Shown: positions 24,647 through 33,002, numbered from the stretch's first letter. The stretch is DNA of 40,407 bases from Acidobacteriota bacterium (GCA_018268715.1 JAFDVZ010000029.1:1-40407), one strand, 5' to 3'. Notes: generated by a model not told the origin, from the sequence alone. Translations and numbers: made by a program.

Positions 24647-26074
24647 GTGAAGAGTAAAAAGAAACTCATCTTTCTGATCCTGTTCATAGTTGTGGCCGCT
24701 GGCGGAGTGTTCGCCAGCATCAAGATGAAGCAGAGCGGCGTGGTGACCGTTCAGACCGGGCGCACGTCGCGTCAGGACCTGACCAGCCTGGTCACCGCCT
24801 CCGGGGAAATCAAGCCTCGCAACTACATCAATATCAGCGCCGATCAGATCGGCCGCCTCACCGAAATCCTGGTGAAGGAAGGCGACCATGTCCGTAAGGG
24901 CCAGGTGGTGGCCCGCGTCGAGTCCGTGCAGGCCAAGGCCGACCTCGAAGCGCAGCAGGCCGCGCTGAACACGGCGCTGGCCGACTCGGCCGCCTCCGAG
25001 GCGGGTTTGAAGTCCATGGACGACGCCATCGCCACCGCGCAGGCCACCGTGGAGCGCTCCAAGGCGGACGTCGATCGCACCAAGACATTTTTCGACCGCG
25101 CGGCCCAGTTGTACTCCAACAAGCTGGTGGCCAAGCAGGAGTACGATCAGCGCAAGTCCGATCACGACGCCGCGGTAGCCGCCGTGCGCGAGGCCCAGGC
25201 CCGCGTGGACCAGGCCCGCAGCCAGAGGGCGCAGTCGGCCGCCCAGCTTTCGAGCGCGCAGCGGCGCATCGCGCAGTACAAGGCGCAGGTGGCCCGCGTG
25301 CAGGACGTTCTCGCCAAGTACAACTCGGTCGCGCCGCTCGACGGCATCGTGACCAACCTGCCGGTGCGCGTGGGCGAAACCGTGGTTCCGGGCATTCAGA
25401 ATTCGGCCGGCAGCACCATCATGACCATCGCCGACATGTCGATCATCACGGCCGAGGTGAAGGTGGATGAGACCGACATCGTGAACGTGAAGCTCGATCA
25501 GGTGGCCGACGTCACTATCGACGCCATCCCGGGCCGGACGTTCAAAGGTCATGTCATCGAAATCGGCAACACGGCGATCCTGCGGTCCACCGGTCTGGCG
25601 GCCTCGCAGAGCGCGGTGTCCAGCCAGGAAGCCAAGGACTTCAAGGTGGTGGTGGCGCTCGACAGCCCGCCGGACGACATCCGCCCCGGCCTGTCGTGCA
25701 CCTCGAAGGTCACCACGGCGACGCGGCAGAGCGTGGTCACCATCCCCTTGCAGGCGCTCACCGTGCGCCAGCGCGGCGACCTGGAGCCGCAGGATGGCAA
25801 GAAGAAGGGCGTGCAGGCGGCCGGCGCCACCGATCCCGCGGCTGAGAAGGCCAAGAAGGAAGAGCTGCAGGGCGTGTTCGTCATAAAGGGCGAGAAGGCC
25901 GTTTTCCAGGTGGTTCAGACCGGCATCACCGGCGCCACCGACATCGAGGTCACCAAAGGGCTCGAACAGGGCCAGGAGATCGTCACGGGCAGCTACAAGG
26001 TAATCCGCACTCTGCGCAACGATGCGCGTGTGAAGGTGGATAACAAGACTCCGGCCGCCGAAACCAAGAGCTGA
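24647..26074 (+). CDS. MacA-like membrane fusion protein (HlyD family)
   Basis: Periplasmic adaptor of an ABC-type export system, about 475 aa, anchored by one N-terminal transmembrane helix (about residues 7-22). The first lipoyl half is [35 protein letters not shown], followed by a long Ala/Gln-rich hairpin (about 85-215) and the second half [21 protein letters not shown]. The region near 380-400 is a charged insertion ([11 protein letters not shown] to [11 protein letters not shown]). I place the start at the GTG at 24647, since GAGGA ends five bases upstream. It is followed 28 bp later by a MacB-type ATPase gene. Confidence 0.88.
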   Translation: MKSKKKLIFLILFIVVAAGGVFASIKMKQSGVVTVQTGRTSRQDLTSLVTASGEIKPRNYINISADQIGRLTEILVKEGDHVRKGQVVARVESVQAKADLEAQQAALNTALADSAASEAGLKSMDDAIATAQATVERSKADVDRTKTFFDRAAQLYSNKLVAKQEYDQRKSDHDAAVAAVREAQARVDQARSQRAQSAAQLSSAQRRIAQYKAQVARVQDVLAKYNSVAPLDGIVTNLPVRVGETVVPGIQNSAGSTIMTIADMSIITAEVKVDETDIVNVKLDQVADVTIDAIPGRTFKGHVIEIGNTAILRSTGLAASQSAVSSQEAKDFKVVVALDSPPDDIRPGLSCTSKVTTATRQSVVTIPLQALTVRQRGDLEPQDGKKKGVQAAGATDPAAEKAKKEELQGVFVIKGEKAVFQVVQTGITGATDIEVTKGLEQGQEIVTGSYKVIRTLRNDARVKVDNKTPAAETKS

Positions 26075-26102
26075 CCGTCCTGATATAGACTGGGGAACAC
26101 CG

Positions 26103-26843
26103 ATGGCACAGGCAGTAGTGGAAGATAAGGCGGCGCGGGGCGAACAGCTCAAGCGCGACGGGATCGTCATTCGAACGTACGACTTGTGGAAAACGTACGT
26201 GATGGGCGATCAGGAGATCCACGCCGTATCGGGCGTGGATATCGAGATCAAGCGTGGCGAGTATGTCGCCATCATGGGTCCTTCGGGCTCCGGCAAGTCG
26301 ACGTTGATGAACCTGATCGGGTGTCTCGACACGGCCACCGCCGGCATGTATTACCTGAACGGAAAGCTCGTGAGCGACATGGACGACGACGAACTGGCGC
26401 GCATCCGCAACAAGGAAATCGGATTCGTGTTCCAGACGTTCAACCTGCTGCCGCGCGCCTCTTCGTTACACAACGTGGAGTTGCCGCTGATCTATGCGGG
26501 CCTCCCCGCCGAGGAGCGCGTCGAAAAGGCGCGCGTGGCGTTGCGCGCGGTCGATCTCGAACAGCGCATGTACCACAAGCCGAACGAACTGTCGGGCGGA
26601 CAGCGCCAGCGCGTGGCGATCGCCCGGGCTTTGGTGAACAACCCCTCGATCCTGCTCGCCGACGAGCCCACCGGCGCCCTGGACACCGCCACGGGCAACG
26701 AAATCATGGGCCTGTTCGAGCGGCTGTACAAGCAGGGCAACACCATCATCCTGGTGACCCACGAACTCGACATCGCCATGCACGCCCACCGCGTGGTCCA
26801 CATCCGCGACGGCAAAGTGGAGCGCGACGAAAAGATCAAGTAA
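26103..26843 (+). CDS. MacB-type ABC transporter ATP-binding protein
   Basis: Nucleotide-binding subunit (246 aa) of the LolD/MacB class. All ABC motifs are intact: Walker [10 protein letters not shown] (59-67), Q-loop [13 protein letters not shown], signature LSGGQ (163-167), Walker [13 protein letters not shown] (D187-E188) and the switch histidine in LVTHELDIA. About 25 residues precede the domain, which is a little longer than LolD. It is cotranscribed with the MacA-like adaptor. The permease that should complete a MacAB system is not next to it: the following gene is convergent, 6 bp away. The permease must lie elsewhere or the pair serves another partner. Confidence 0.93.
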   Translation: MAQAVVEDKAARGEQLKRDGIVIRTYDLWKTYVMGDQEIHAVSGVDIEIKRGEYVAIMGPSGSGKSTLMNLIGCLDTATAGMYYLNGKLVSDMDDDELARIRNKEIGFVFQTFNLLPRASSLHNVELPLIYAGLPAEERVEKARVALRAVDLEQRMYHKPNELSGGQRQRVAIARALVNNPSILLADEPTGALDTATGNEIMGLFERLYKQGNTIILVTHELDIAMHAHRVVHIRDGKVERDEKIK

Positions 26844-26849
26844 GCGCGC

Positions 26850-27620
26850 CTACTTCTTCAGAAACAGCGACAGCGCCATCCCGAAGCCGATGCCGATCAC
26901 AATGCGGCGGACGGCGGTGCGTCCAATTCGTTTGGCCCCGTGGGCGCCCGCGAAGCCGCCCGCGATGGCCGCCGCGGCCATGACGAAAACGTCCGGCCAG
27001 TAGACCATCCCCTTCCACACGAAGTACAGCGACGCAATTCCGTTCACGCTGCCCCCCAGGAAGTTCTTGAGGCCGTTCATCTCATGGATGTCGGTCAACC
27101 CCAGGATGCTCAACGCCGCCAGCATCAGGATTCCGATGCCCGCCCCGAAGTAGCCGCCGTACAATCCCACGCACAATTGGAACGCCATCGCCCCCGCGAG
27201 CCACCGCGGCGATTCGTGGCCCTTCGCCGATTGCAAACGCGCCTGCACCGGCGTCTGCGCCATGAACAGCAGCGTGGCGACCAGGATCAGGTACGGAACC
27301 AGCCGGTCGAACATGTTGGTGGGCGTCATCCGCAACAGCACGGCCCCCGCCGCCCCCCCGACCAGGCTGGGAATCACCAGCGCCAGCATCCGCGGCTTCA
27401 CCTTCCGCAACTCCTGGCGATATCCGAACATCCCCCCCAGCGTCCCCGGCCAGATGGCCACGGTGCTGGTGGCGTTGGCCGTCACCGACCCCAGTCCCAG
27501 CCAGATCAGCGTGGGAAAGCTGACCAGCGTGCCGCCGCCGGCGATCGCGTTGATCATCCCGGCAAGGAAAGCCGCGGCCGCCGCCGCCAGTGCGTGGAGT
27601 GGAGTCAATGGACCGGTCAC
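26850..27620 (-). CDS. Sulfite exporter TauE/SafE (TSUP) family permease
   Basis: Inner-membrane protein of 256 aa with about eight hydrophobic helices. The two TSUP repeats are visible: AGMINAIAGGGTLVSFPTLIWLG near the start and GLYGGYFGAGIGILMLAAL in the middle. Both carry the glycine-rich turns of the family. Members move sulfite, sulfoacetate, taurine or other small anions; the substrate here is unknown. The start is a GTG at 27620, divergent from the TIM-barrel gene across 41 bp. Confidence 0.9.
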   Translation of the reverse strand: MTGPLTPLHALAAAAAAFLAGMINAIAGGGTLVSFPTLIWLGLGSVTANATSTVAIWPGTLGGMFGYRQELRKVKPRMLALVIPSLVGGAAGAVLLRMTPTNMFDRLVPYLILVATLLFMAQTPVQARLQSAKGHESPRWLAGAMAFQLCVGLYGGYFGAGIGILMLAALSILGLTDIHEMNGLKNFLGGSVNGIASLYFVWKGMVYWPDVFVMAAAAIAGGFAGAHGAKRIGRTAVRRIVIGIGFGMALSLFLKK

Positions 27621-27661
27621 GTTTCTCTCAGCGTATCGCGAACGGGGTAGACTCTTGACGT

Positions 27662-28615
27662 ATGACCCGAAGAACCCTTGTCACCTCCCTCGCCGCGACG
27701 GCGGCCCAGGCGCAGCCGCGCCGCCGCGTCGAATGGAAACCGAAGCTCGGTGTATTGGGCCCCTTCACGCCCGCCAACGTCGAGTTCGCGCGCTCGCAGG
27801 GCTACAACAACATGATCATCAACATCGGCCGGCGGGACCCCCTGGAGCCCGAAACCGTCACCGACGCCCAGATCGCCGAAGCCCGTGCCCTGCTCGACAA
27901 GGCGGGAATCAGCGTGTCCGCCCTGCAATGCACGCAGAACCACATCCTGCCCGATCCCGAACAGCGCGCCCGCCAGAACTCCTACTTCGTCAAGGTCATA
28001 CAACTCGCTGGCAAGCTCGGCGCGCCCTATATCGGCACCGCCTCCGGCAAGGACCCCGCCCGTCCCTTCGCCCAGCAGGTGGACGACATCGTGCGCACCT
28101 ACAACGAGAAGTACTTCTTGGCCTGCGAGCGAGCCAAGGTCCGCCTGCTCTGGGAGCCGTGGCCCGAAGGCCCCAACCTCGCCACCAGCCCGGTCGGCTA
28201 CGAAGCGCTGTTCAAACGCTTCGGCGACTCCCCCTACGTCGGCCTGCAATACGACCCGTCCCACTTCGTCCGCCAGTTCATGGACCCCATCCAGACCGCC
28301 CGCGACTTCGTGCGCTGGATCTACGACGTGCATCTGAAAGACACCGAAATCCTGTGGCCCGTCCTGCGCAGCGGCGGCATCACCCCGGTGAACAAGCAAT
28401 CCTGGTGGCGCTACCGCATCCCGGGCCTCGGGTCCATCAATTGGGGCGAGTTCTTCAGCGTGCTCCAGGAGGCCGGCTACCAGGGCGCGATGAGCGTCGA
28501 GCATGAGGACGCCCTGTACGGCGCCGACAACAACCCCGGCCCTGATTTCAGCGAGGAGTTCAAGGTGGGCTTCGTCATGGCCAAGCGCTACCTGGCGCAG
28601 TACGTCCCGCTGTAA
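27662..28615 (+). CDS. Sugar phosphate isomerase/epimerase-like TIM-barrel protein
   Basis: The 317-aa protein belongs to the xylose-isomerase-like TIM-barrel superfamily (AP endonuclease 2 family). It starts MTRRTLVTSLAATAAQAQP, which looks like a short Tat-type signal, so it may be exported. Metal-binding segments typical of the fold are RLLWEPWPEGPN (Glu), VGLQYDPSHFVRQF (Asp, His), DVHLKDTE (His, Asp) and MSVEHEDALYG (Glu, His). The actual sugar and reaction are unknown. It ends three bases before the stop of the converging selenoprotein gene. Confidence 0.82.
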   Translation: MTRRTLVTSLAATAAQAQPRRRVEWKPKLGVLGPFTPANVEFARSQGYNNMIINIGRRDPLEPETVTDAQIAEARALLDKAGISVSALQCTQNHILPDPEQRARQNSYFVKVIQLAGKLGAPYIGTASGKDPARPFAQQVDDIVRTYNEKYFLACERAKVRLLWEPWPEGPNLATSPVGYEALFKRFGDSPYVGLQYDPSHFVRQFMDPIQTARDFVRWIYDVHLKDTEILWPVLRSGGITPVNKQSWWRYRIPGLGSINWGEFFSVLQEAGYQGAMSVEHEDALYGADNNPGPDFSEEFKVGFVMAKRYLAQYVPL

Positions 28616-28618
28616 GGC

Positions 28619-29356
28619 CTACCCGGCGAAAGGAACCACCACCGGCTCACCCGTGGGGCGCGACGCCAGTGCGAGCGCCGCCTCGATAATCCGCGTCTGC
28701 AGCGCGACGTCGTTCGGCGCGCCCAGCGGATACCCGAGCGGACGATCCACCGCAAGCGCCCGGGGCGGCCGCACCTTCATCGTCACCTCCGTCAGCACGG
28801 AAACCGACGCCGTGGGAATCCCGGCCCTCTCGATAATGCTCTGAATCAGCCCGACCGACTGATGGCACATCGGTCAAACCGGCGTCAGCAGCACCACGTC
28901 GACCCCGTCGTCCACCAGCTTCCGCGCCACATCGGGCCCCGACGTGTCCATCAGGCGTCCCGGCGCCGTCAGCGATCCCATGAAGCTGAAATGCCGCCGG
29001 GCCACGCCCCCGATCACGCCGCGCTCCGCCAGTTCGCGCAACCGGTCGAGCGGCAGCGCCAGATTCCGATCCTGCTCGATTCCGCGATGATCGAAAGCGT
29101 CGCTCTTGTGGGCGATTCCGAGCGTCGCAAGCTCAGTATCGGCCGCGATTTCGCGATACGTCCAATCGCCCCCGCGGATCGAATCGTCGAAAGCGGGCTG
29201 ATCCGGCCGATAGAACGCGGCGGTGGTCACCACGGCCACCCTCGCCTCGCCAAGCGGCTTCGAAAGCGTGGCTCCAGGCCGCCAATCGACGCGCCGGTAC
29301 GGATAAGCCTGCATGAACACCCGGTACGTCAACTTCAAATCAGCCAGCCGAGCCAT
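28619..29356 (-). CDS. Selenoprotein, GrdB-like (selenoprotein B reductase family), in-frame UGA = Sec
   Basis: One reading frame of 245 codons is interrupted by a single UGA at 28876-28874, codon 161, read here as selenocysteine. The protein resembles the PF07355 family (glycine/sarcosine/betaine/D-proline reductase selenoprotein B), in its short, mostly aerobic version. Family features on both sides of the UGA match one continuous protein. Before it are ARVAVVTTAAFYR (38-50), HRGIEQDRNLALPLDRLREL (90-109), RRHFSFMGS and DGVDVVLLTPV. After it come PMCHQSVGLIQSIIERAGIP, RPPRALAVDRPLG and PLGAPND. Relatives I recall carry Cys in a C-x-x-C here, so U161-P-M-C164 is a redox pair. The ATG at 29356 has GGAA just upstream; a TTG at 29389 is in frame. 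The substrate is unknown. A SECIS-like hairpin follows the UGA. Confidence 0.88.
28845..28863 (-). promoter_or_regulatory. Candidate bacterial SECIS element
   Basis: On the minus strand, 10 bases after the UGA (28876-28874), the RNA can fold a 7-bp stem: AUCAGUC pairs with GGCUGAU, including one U-G pair. The loop is GGUCG. The loop guanines lie 18-19 bases from the UGA, inside the 16-37 range used for bacterial SECIS elements. From memory, the E. coli fdhF element has an 11-base spacer and loop GGUCU. SelB would bind here to deliver Sec-tRNA. An overlapping alternative stem (GACCGA with UCGGUC) exists and could compete. Confidence 0.8.
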
Positions 29357-29388
29357 CGCTTCCAGCGTATCAACAGCACGCCTGTACA

Positions 29389-30693
29389 ATGGTCAGAATC
29401 CCCATGGCCACCCCGTCCGCAGCCGCCCGCACCCCGTTGACGCCTGAACAGATCCGAGGCTTTCTGGCGTCCTGGGGAGGATGGGCGCTCGACGGTATGG
29501 ACTCCTTCATCTACGCGCTGGTGCTCGTCCCCGCGTTGAAGGAGCTGCTGCCGCTGTCGGGCGTGACGCCCACTCCCGCCAACCTCGGCTACTACGGCGG
29601 ACTGCTGTTCGCGCTGTTCCTCATCGGCTGGGGATTCGCCGCCCTGTGGGGCCCCATCGGCGACCGTTTCGGCCGCGTCCGCACCCTGATGCTGACCATC
29701 CTGTGCTACTCGCTGTTCACCTTCCTGGGCGCCGTGGCCGCCAACGTCTGGCAGTTGGCCGCGTTTCGTCTGCTGGCGGGCGTCGGCATCGGCGGCGAGT
29801 GGGCGCTCGGCGGAATCCTGGTGGCGGAGGCGCTGCCCGAAGACCGCCGCAAGACCGGCGCGACGCTGATGCACACCGGCTACTACGTCGGCATCTTCCT
29901 CGCCGGCGCGTTGAACTACCTGGTCGGCGCGCACTACGGCTGGCGCGCGATGTTCGCCCTGGGAGGAGCGCCCGCGTTGCTGGTCGGCTTCATCCGCGCG
30001 GGCGTCCATGAGCCGGAAAAGTGGAAGCAGCGTGCGGGACAGGCGCGGGGTCTGCTGCGCCCCATGCTCGATCTGTTCTCGCCCGCGCTGCGCCGCCGCA
30101 CGTGGCTCAATTCGCTGTACCTGCTGATCTCCATGACCGGGCTGTGGGCCGGATCCGTGTACGTCCCGTCTTCGGTCACCTATCTCGCCACGCGCGCCGG
30201 CTATCGCGCCGATGACGCCGCCCGCCTCGCCTCGTGGGCGACGATGCTGCTGTCGGCCGCCACCATCGCCGGATGCCTGGCCGCCGCGCCGCTCGCCGAA
30301 CGCTACGGTCGCCGCGCCGCGTTGGGCCTCTACTTCGCCGTCATGTTCGTCTCCATCTCAGCGGGCTTCGGCTGGAGCTACTACCTGGCCGCGAACGCGC
30401 TCCCCTGGTTCTTCCTGTCGCTCGCCTTGCTCGGCTTCGGCGGCGCGAACTTCGCCGTCTACACGCTTTGGCTTCCCGAACAGTACCCCACCGGATGCCG
30501 CGCCTCCGCCTTCGCCTTCGCGACCTCGGCGGGCCGCTTCGTGGCGGCCGGCGTAACGTTCCTGGTAGGCTCGGCAGTGTCGCACTACCAGACCATCGGC
30601 ACGCCGGTCGCCTGGACGTCCATCGCATTTCTCATCGGACTCCTCGTGCTGCCCGCCGGAGTCGAAACGAAAGGACAGCCGCTGCCCGAATGA
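29389..30693 (+). CDS. MFS transporter (organic acid:H+ symporter type)
   Basis: Twelve-helix inner-membrane transporter of about 434 aa. The first helix contains GGWALDGMDSFIYALVLVPAL, a hallmark of the aromatic-acid/sialate-type symporters (AAHS, NanT). The loop motif GPIGDRFGRVRTLML (loop 2-3) and RLLAGVGIGGEWALGGILVAE (helix 4) are strongly conserved. The second half repeats LAERYGRRAALGLYF. The likely substrate is a carboxylate, in keeping with the acyl-CoA ligase that overlaps its stop (ATGA at 30690-30693). The start could be the ATG at 29389 or 29404; neither has a clear ribosome binding site. TACAAT at 29385-29390 may be a -10 element, which would favour 29404. Confidence 0.87.
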   Translation: MVRIPMATPSAAARTPLTPEQIRGFLASWGGWALDGMDSFIYALVLVPALKELLPLSGVTPTPANLGYYGGLLFALFLIGWGFAALWGPIGDRFGRVRTLMLTILCYSLFTFLGAVAANVWQLAAFRLLAGVGIGGEWALGGILVAEALPEDRRKTGATLMHTGYYVGIFLAGALNYLVGAHYGWRAMFALGGAPALLVGFIRAGVHEPEKWKQRAGQARGLLRPMLDLFSPALRRRTWLNSLYLLISMTGLWAGSVYVPSSVTYLATRAGYRADDAARLASWATMLLSAATIAGCLAAAPLAERYGRRAALGLYFAVMFVSISAGFGWSYYLAANALPWFFLSLALLGFGGANFAVYTLWLPEQYPTGCRASAFAFATSAGRFVAAGVTFLVGSAVSHYQTIGTPVAWTSIAFLIGLLVLPAGVETKGQPLPE

Positions 30694-32102
30694 ACCTCGG
30701 CCACATCTTCGATCTCTCGCTCGCCGGACGCCCCCACGCCGCCGCGCTCGAATTCCAGGGCCGCGAATTCACCTTCGGCGAGATCGACGCCCGCGCCAGC
30801 CGCATGGCGAACGCCCTCTCCGCCCGCAGCTTCACTCAGGGCGACCGTGTCGCCGTCCAACTCGCCAACTGCGTCGAGATGATCGACCTCTACCTCGCCT
30901 CGACGCGCCTCGGCGTCATCTTCGTCCCCGTCAACATCCTCTATCGCGAGCGCGAGATCTCGCACATCCTCCACGACGCCGAACCCCGCCTGTTCGTCAC
31001 CGCGGAGAACATCGGCGAGTTGGCGCGCGAAGCCGAAGCCGCCTCCGCCACCCGCCCCTGGGCCGACCTCGACGGCGATTCCCCGGCCGGCATCATCTAC
31101 ACGTCCGGCACCACCGGAACGTCGAAGGGCGCGGTCATCACGCACAACAACTTCGCCTCGAACGCCGTGAACCTGGCCGCCTGCTGGCGCATCGATTCGC
31201 AGGACCGCTTTCTGCTCGCGCTGCCGCTGTTCCACGTCCACGCGCTAGGCAACGGCCTGCACACGTGGCTTCTATCGGGATGCCGCATGCGCCTGCTCGA
31301 ACGCTTCGAGCACCAGAAGGCCGCCGCCGAATTCCTCGACTTCGCGCCCACCCTGTTCTTCGGCGTCCCGACCATCTACGTCCGCCTTCTCGAGACCGAT
31401 CCCGCCATCGCGCGCCGGATCGGCGAGCGCATGCGCCTGTTCGTCAGCGGATCGGCGCCGCTGCCCGCCCAGGTGCTCGAACAGTTCCGCGCCTTGTTCG
31501 GCCACACCATTCTCGAACGCTATGGGATGACGGAGACGCAGATGAACATCTCGAATCCCTACGTCGGAGAGCGCCGTCCCGGCAGCGTCGGATTCCCTTT
31601 GCCCGGCGTCTCCGCGCGCATCCTGAACGACGACCAGCAGCCTGTGCCTGACGGCGGGACCGGCGAACTCTACCTGCGCGGACCCAACGTCTTCGCCGGT
31701 TACTGGCGGCGCGACGACGCGACCCGCGCGGCCTTTCACGAAGGCTGGTTCCGCACGGGCGACTTAGCCACGCGCTCCGCCGACGGCTATTACACGCTAT
31801 GCGGACGCCGCAGCGATCTCATCATCTCCGGCGGATTCAACATCTATCCGCGGGAAATTGAGGAGTTCCTGATGGAGCAGCCGGAGATCGCCGACGCGGC
31901 CGTGGCGGCGCGTCCAGACCGCGTTCGCGGCGAAGTGCCCGTGGCCTGGGTCGTGGCGCGCTCAGGACCCATCGACAAGGAGGAGTTAGCCGGACGCTGC
32001 CGCGCCCAATTGGCCTCATTCAAAGTCCCGCGGGAATTCGTAGTCGTGGACAAACTCCCGCGCAACGCCATGGGCAAGGTCCAGAAGCACCTGCTCGCCT
32101 GA
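30690..32102 (+). CDS. Acyl-CoA synthetase (AMP-forming), malonyl-CoA ligase (MatB)-like
   Basis: Activates a carboxylic acid to its CoA thioester through an acyl-AMP. The 470-aa protein has the ANL-superfamily motifs: phosphate loop TSGTTGTSKG (138-147), ALPLFHVHALGNGLHTWLL, the aromatic-Met-Thr motif ERYGMTETQMN, WFRTGDLATRSADGYYTLCGR, and the C-terminal lysine K463 in AMGKVQK. The stretches around FHVHALG and FFGVPTIYVRLLE resemble MatB, so malonate or a similar short dicarboxylate is the best guess. The ATG overlaps the MFS stop, so import and activation of the same acid are probably coupled. A longer frame upstream lies inside the MFS gene and is not coding. Confidence 0.85.
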   Translation: MNLGHIFDLSLAGRPHAAALEFQGREFTFGEIDARASRMANALSARSFTQGDRVAVQLANCVEMIDLYLASTRLGVIFVPVNILYREREISHILHDAEPRLFVTAENIGELAREAEAASATRPWADLDGDSPAGIIYTSGTTGTSKGAVITHNNFASNAVNLAACWRIDSQDRFLLALPLFHVHALGNGLHTWLLSGCRMRLLERFEHQKAAAEFLDFAPTLFFGVPTIYVRLLETDPAIARRIGERMRLFVSGSAPLPAQVLEQFRALFGHTILERYGMTETQMNISNPYVGERRPGSVGFPLPGVSARILNDDQQPVPDGGTGELYLRGPNVFAGYWRRDDATRAAFHEGWFRTGDLATRSADGYYTLCGRRSDLIISGGFNIYPREIEEFLMEQPEIADAAVAARPDRVRGEVPVAWVVARSGPIDKEELAGRCRAQLASFKVPREFVVVDKLPRNAMGKVQKHLLA

Positions 32103-32114
32103 GGGCCTCAACAC

Positions 32115-32130
32115 GCAACCTTTGGGTTGC
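32115..32130. promoter_or_regulatory. Upstream operator-like palindrome GCAACC-N4-GGTTGC (copy 1)
   Basis: Perfect 6-bp inverted repeat with a TTTG spacer, 12 bases after the ligase stop. An identical arm pair recurs at 32157. The centres are 42 bp apart. No T tract follows, so a terminator is less likely than a binding site for a dimeric repressor, plausibly the ArsR protein encoded at 32653. Confidence 0.6.
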
Positions 32131-32156
32131 AAAAGCGCCCGGCGCCTGCTACGATT

Positions 32157-32172
32157 GCAACCGAAAGGTTGC
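32157..32172. promoter_or_regulatory. Operator-like palindrome over the RBS (copy 2)
   Basis: Same arms, GCAACC-GAAA-GGTTGC, extended by one further T-A pair. It contains the AAAGG ribosome binding site of the SRPBCC gene and ends two bases before its ATG. Protein bound here would block transcription or initiation, and the RNA hairpin itself could hide the site. Confidence 0.62.
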
Positions 32173-32174
32173 AT

Positions 32175-32651
32175 ATGGACAGAATCGAAAAGAAGGCGCT
32201 CCTGCGCGCTCCGCTCGCGCGCGTCTGGCAGGCCGTCAGCGACGCGGCTCAATTCGGCAGTTGGTTCGGCGCACGGTTCAGCGGCCCCTTCGCGGCCGGT
32301 ACCCGGCTCTCGGCGAGCATCTCACCCACCACCGTGGATCCCGAAGTGGCGAAGCTCCAGAAGCCCCACGAAGGCATGGCTTTCGACTTCTGGGTGGAGT
32401 GCGTCGAGCCGATGCGTTACATCTCGTTCCGTTGGCATCCCTACGCCATCGAACCGGGCGTCGACTATTCCGATGAGCCGACCACGCTCATCGAATTCAC
32501 GCTCGAACCGTCGGACGGCGGCACATTGTTGACCATCGTCGAATCGGGCTTCGAGAACATCCCCCTGGCCCGCCGGGCGGCGGCGTTCCGCGCGAACGAA
32601 GGCGGCTGGGCTCACCAGATGCGGATGGTGGAAGGCTACCTGACCCGCTGA
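32175..32651 (+). CDS. SRPBCC (AHSA1-like) domain protein
   Basis: The 158-aa protein starts MDRIEKKALLRAPLARVWQAVSDAAQFGSWFGARFSGPF, the typical opening of Bet-v-1/START-like AHSA1 proteins. The fold ends with GTLLTIVESGFENIP and a C-terminal helix. These proteins bind small hydrophobic ligands and often sit in operons with an ArsR-family regulator, as here (one base separates the two genes). Ligand and process are unknown. The ATG at 32175 is preferred to an upstream TTG because it has AAAGG at the right distance and yields the family N-terminus. The two palindromes upstream suggest repression. Confidence 0.88.
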   Translation: MDRIEKKALLRAPLARVWQAVSDAAQFGSWFGARFSGPFAAGTRLSASISPTTVDPEVAKLQKPHEGMAFDFWVECVEPMRYISFRWHPYAIEPGVDYSDEPTTLIEFTLEPSDGGTLLTIVESGFENIPLARRAAAFRANEGGWAHQMRMVEGYLTR

Positions 32652-32652
32652 C

Positions 32653-33000
32653 ATGCCCGCCCACCGCGCACAGAAGTCCGCATCCCCGGCAGCCGCCGCG
32701 CCCGTGTTCGCCGCGCTCGGCGACGCGACGCGTCTCGGCATTCTGCTGCGGCTGCGTGAGGACGGCCCGCTCAGCACCACGCGGCTCACGGCCAACATCC
32801 GTATCTCACGGCAAGCCGTCACCAAGCATCTCGAAACGCTCGAAAAGGCCCGGCTTCTCAGCAGCAGACACGAGGGCCGGGAGCGGGTCTGGACTCTCGA
32901 GGCCGGCCGTCTGAAGGACGCGCAGGCCTACATCGAACAGATCTCCGGACAGTGGGACCAGGCCATCGGGCGTTTGCGAGCATTCGTCGAACGGCCCTGA
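32653..33000 (+). CDS. ArsR-family transcriptional regulator
   Basis: Winged-helix DNA-binding protein of 115 aa. The N-terminal helix PVFAALGDATRLGILLRL is classical ArsR, followed by the recognition region LSTTRLTANIRISRQAVTKHLETLEKARLLSSR and a basic wing EGRERVWTLE. The metal-binding ELCVCDL-type motif is absent and there is no suitable Cys pair, so it probably does not sense metal. It may instead respond to a small molecule or simply pair with the SRPBCC protein upstream. The 42-bp spaced palindromes before the operon are its likely operators. Confidence 0.9.
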   Translation: MPAHRAQKSASPAAAAPVFAALGDATRLGILLRLREDGPLSTTRLTANIRISRQAVTKHLETLEKARLLSSRHEGRERVWTLEAGRLKDAQAYIEQISGQWDQAIGRLRAFVERP

Positions 33001-33002
33001 CG

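Noticed and set aside
28619-28870. A separate 83-residue gene starting at the ATG just after the UGA, or a pseudogene
   Set aside because: The Met of PMCHQ is two codons after the UGA in the same frame, and the family continues across it. The SECIS-like hairpin and UxxC motif make recoding the better reading.
30234-30689. N-terminal extension of the acyl-CoA ligase
   Set aside because: This stretch lies inside the MFS gene in another frame and is not family-like. The ATG at 30690 overlaps the MFS stop in the common ATGA arrangement.
32115-32130. Rho-independent terminator of the ligase gene
   Set aside because: The stem is only six pairs and is followed by AAAAG rather than T residues, and an identical palindrome occurs over the next ribosome binding site.
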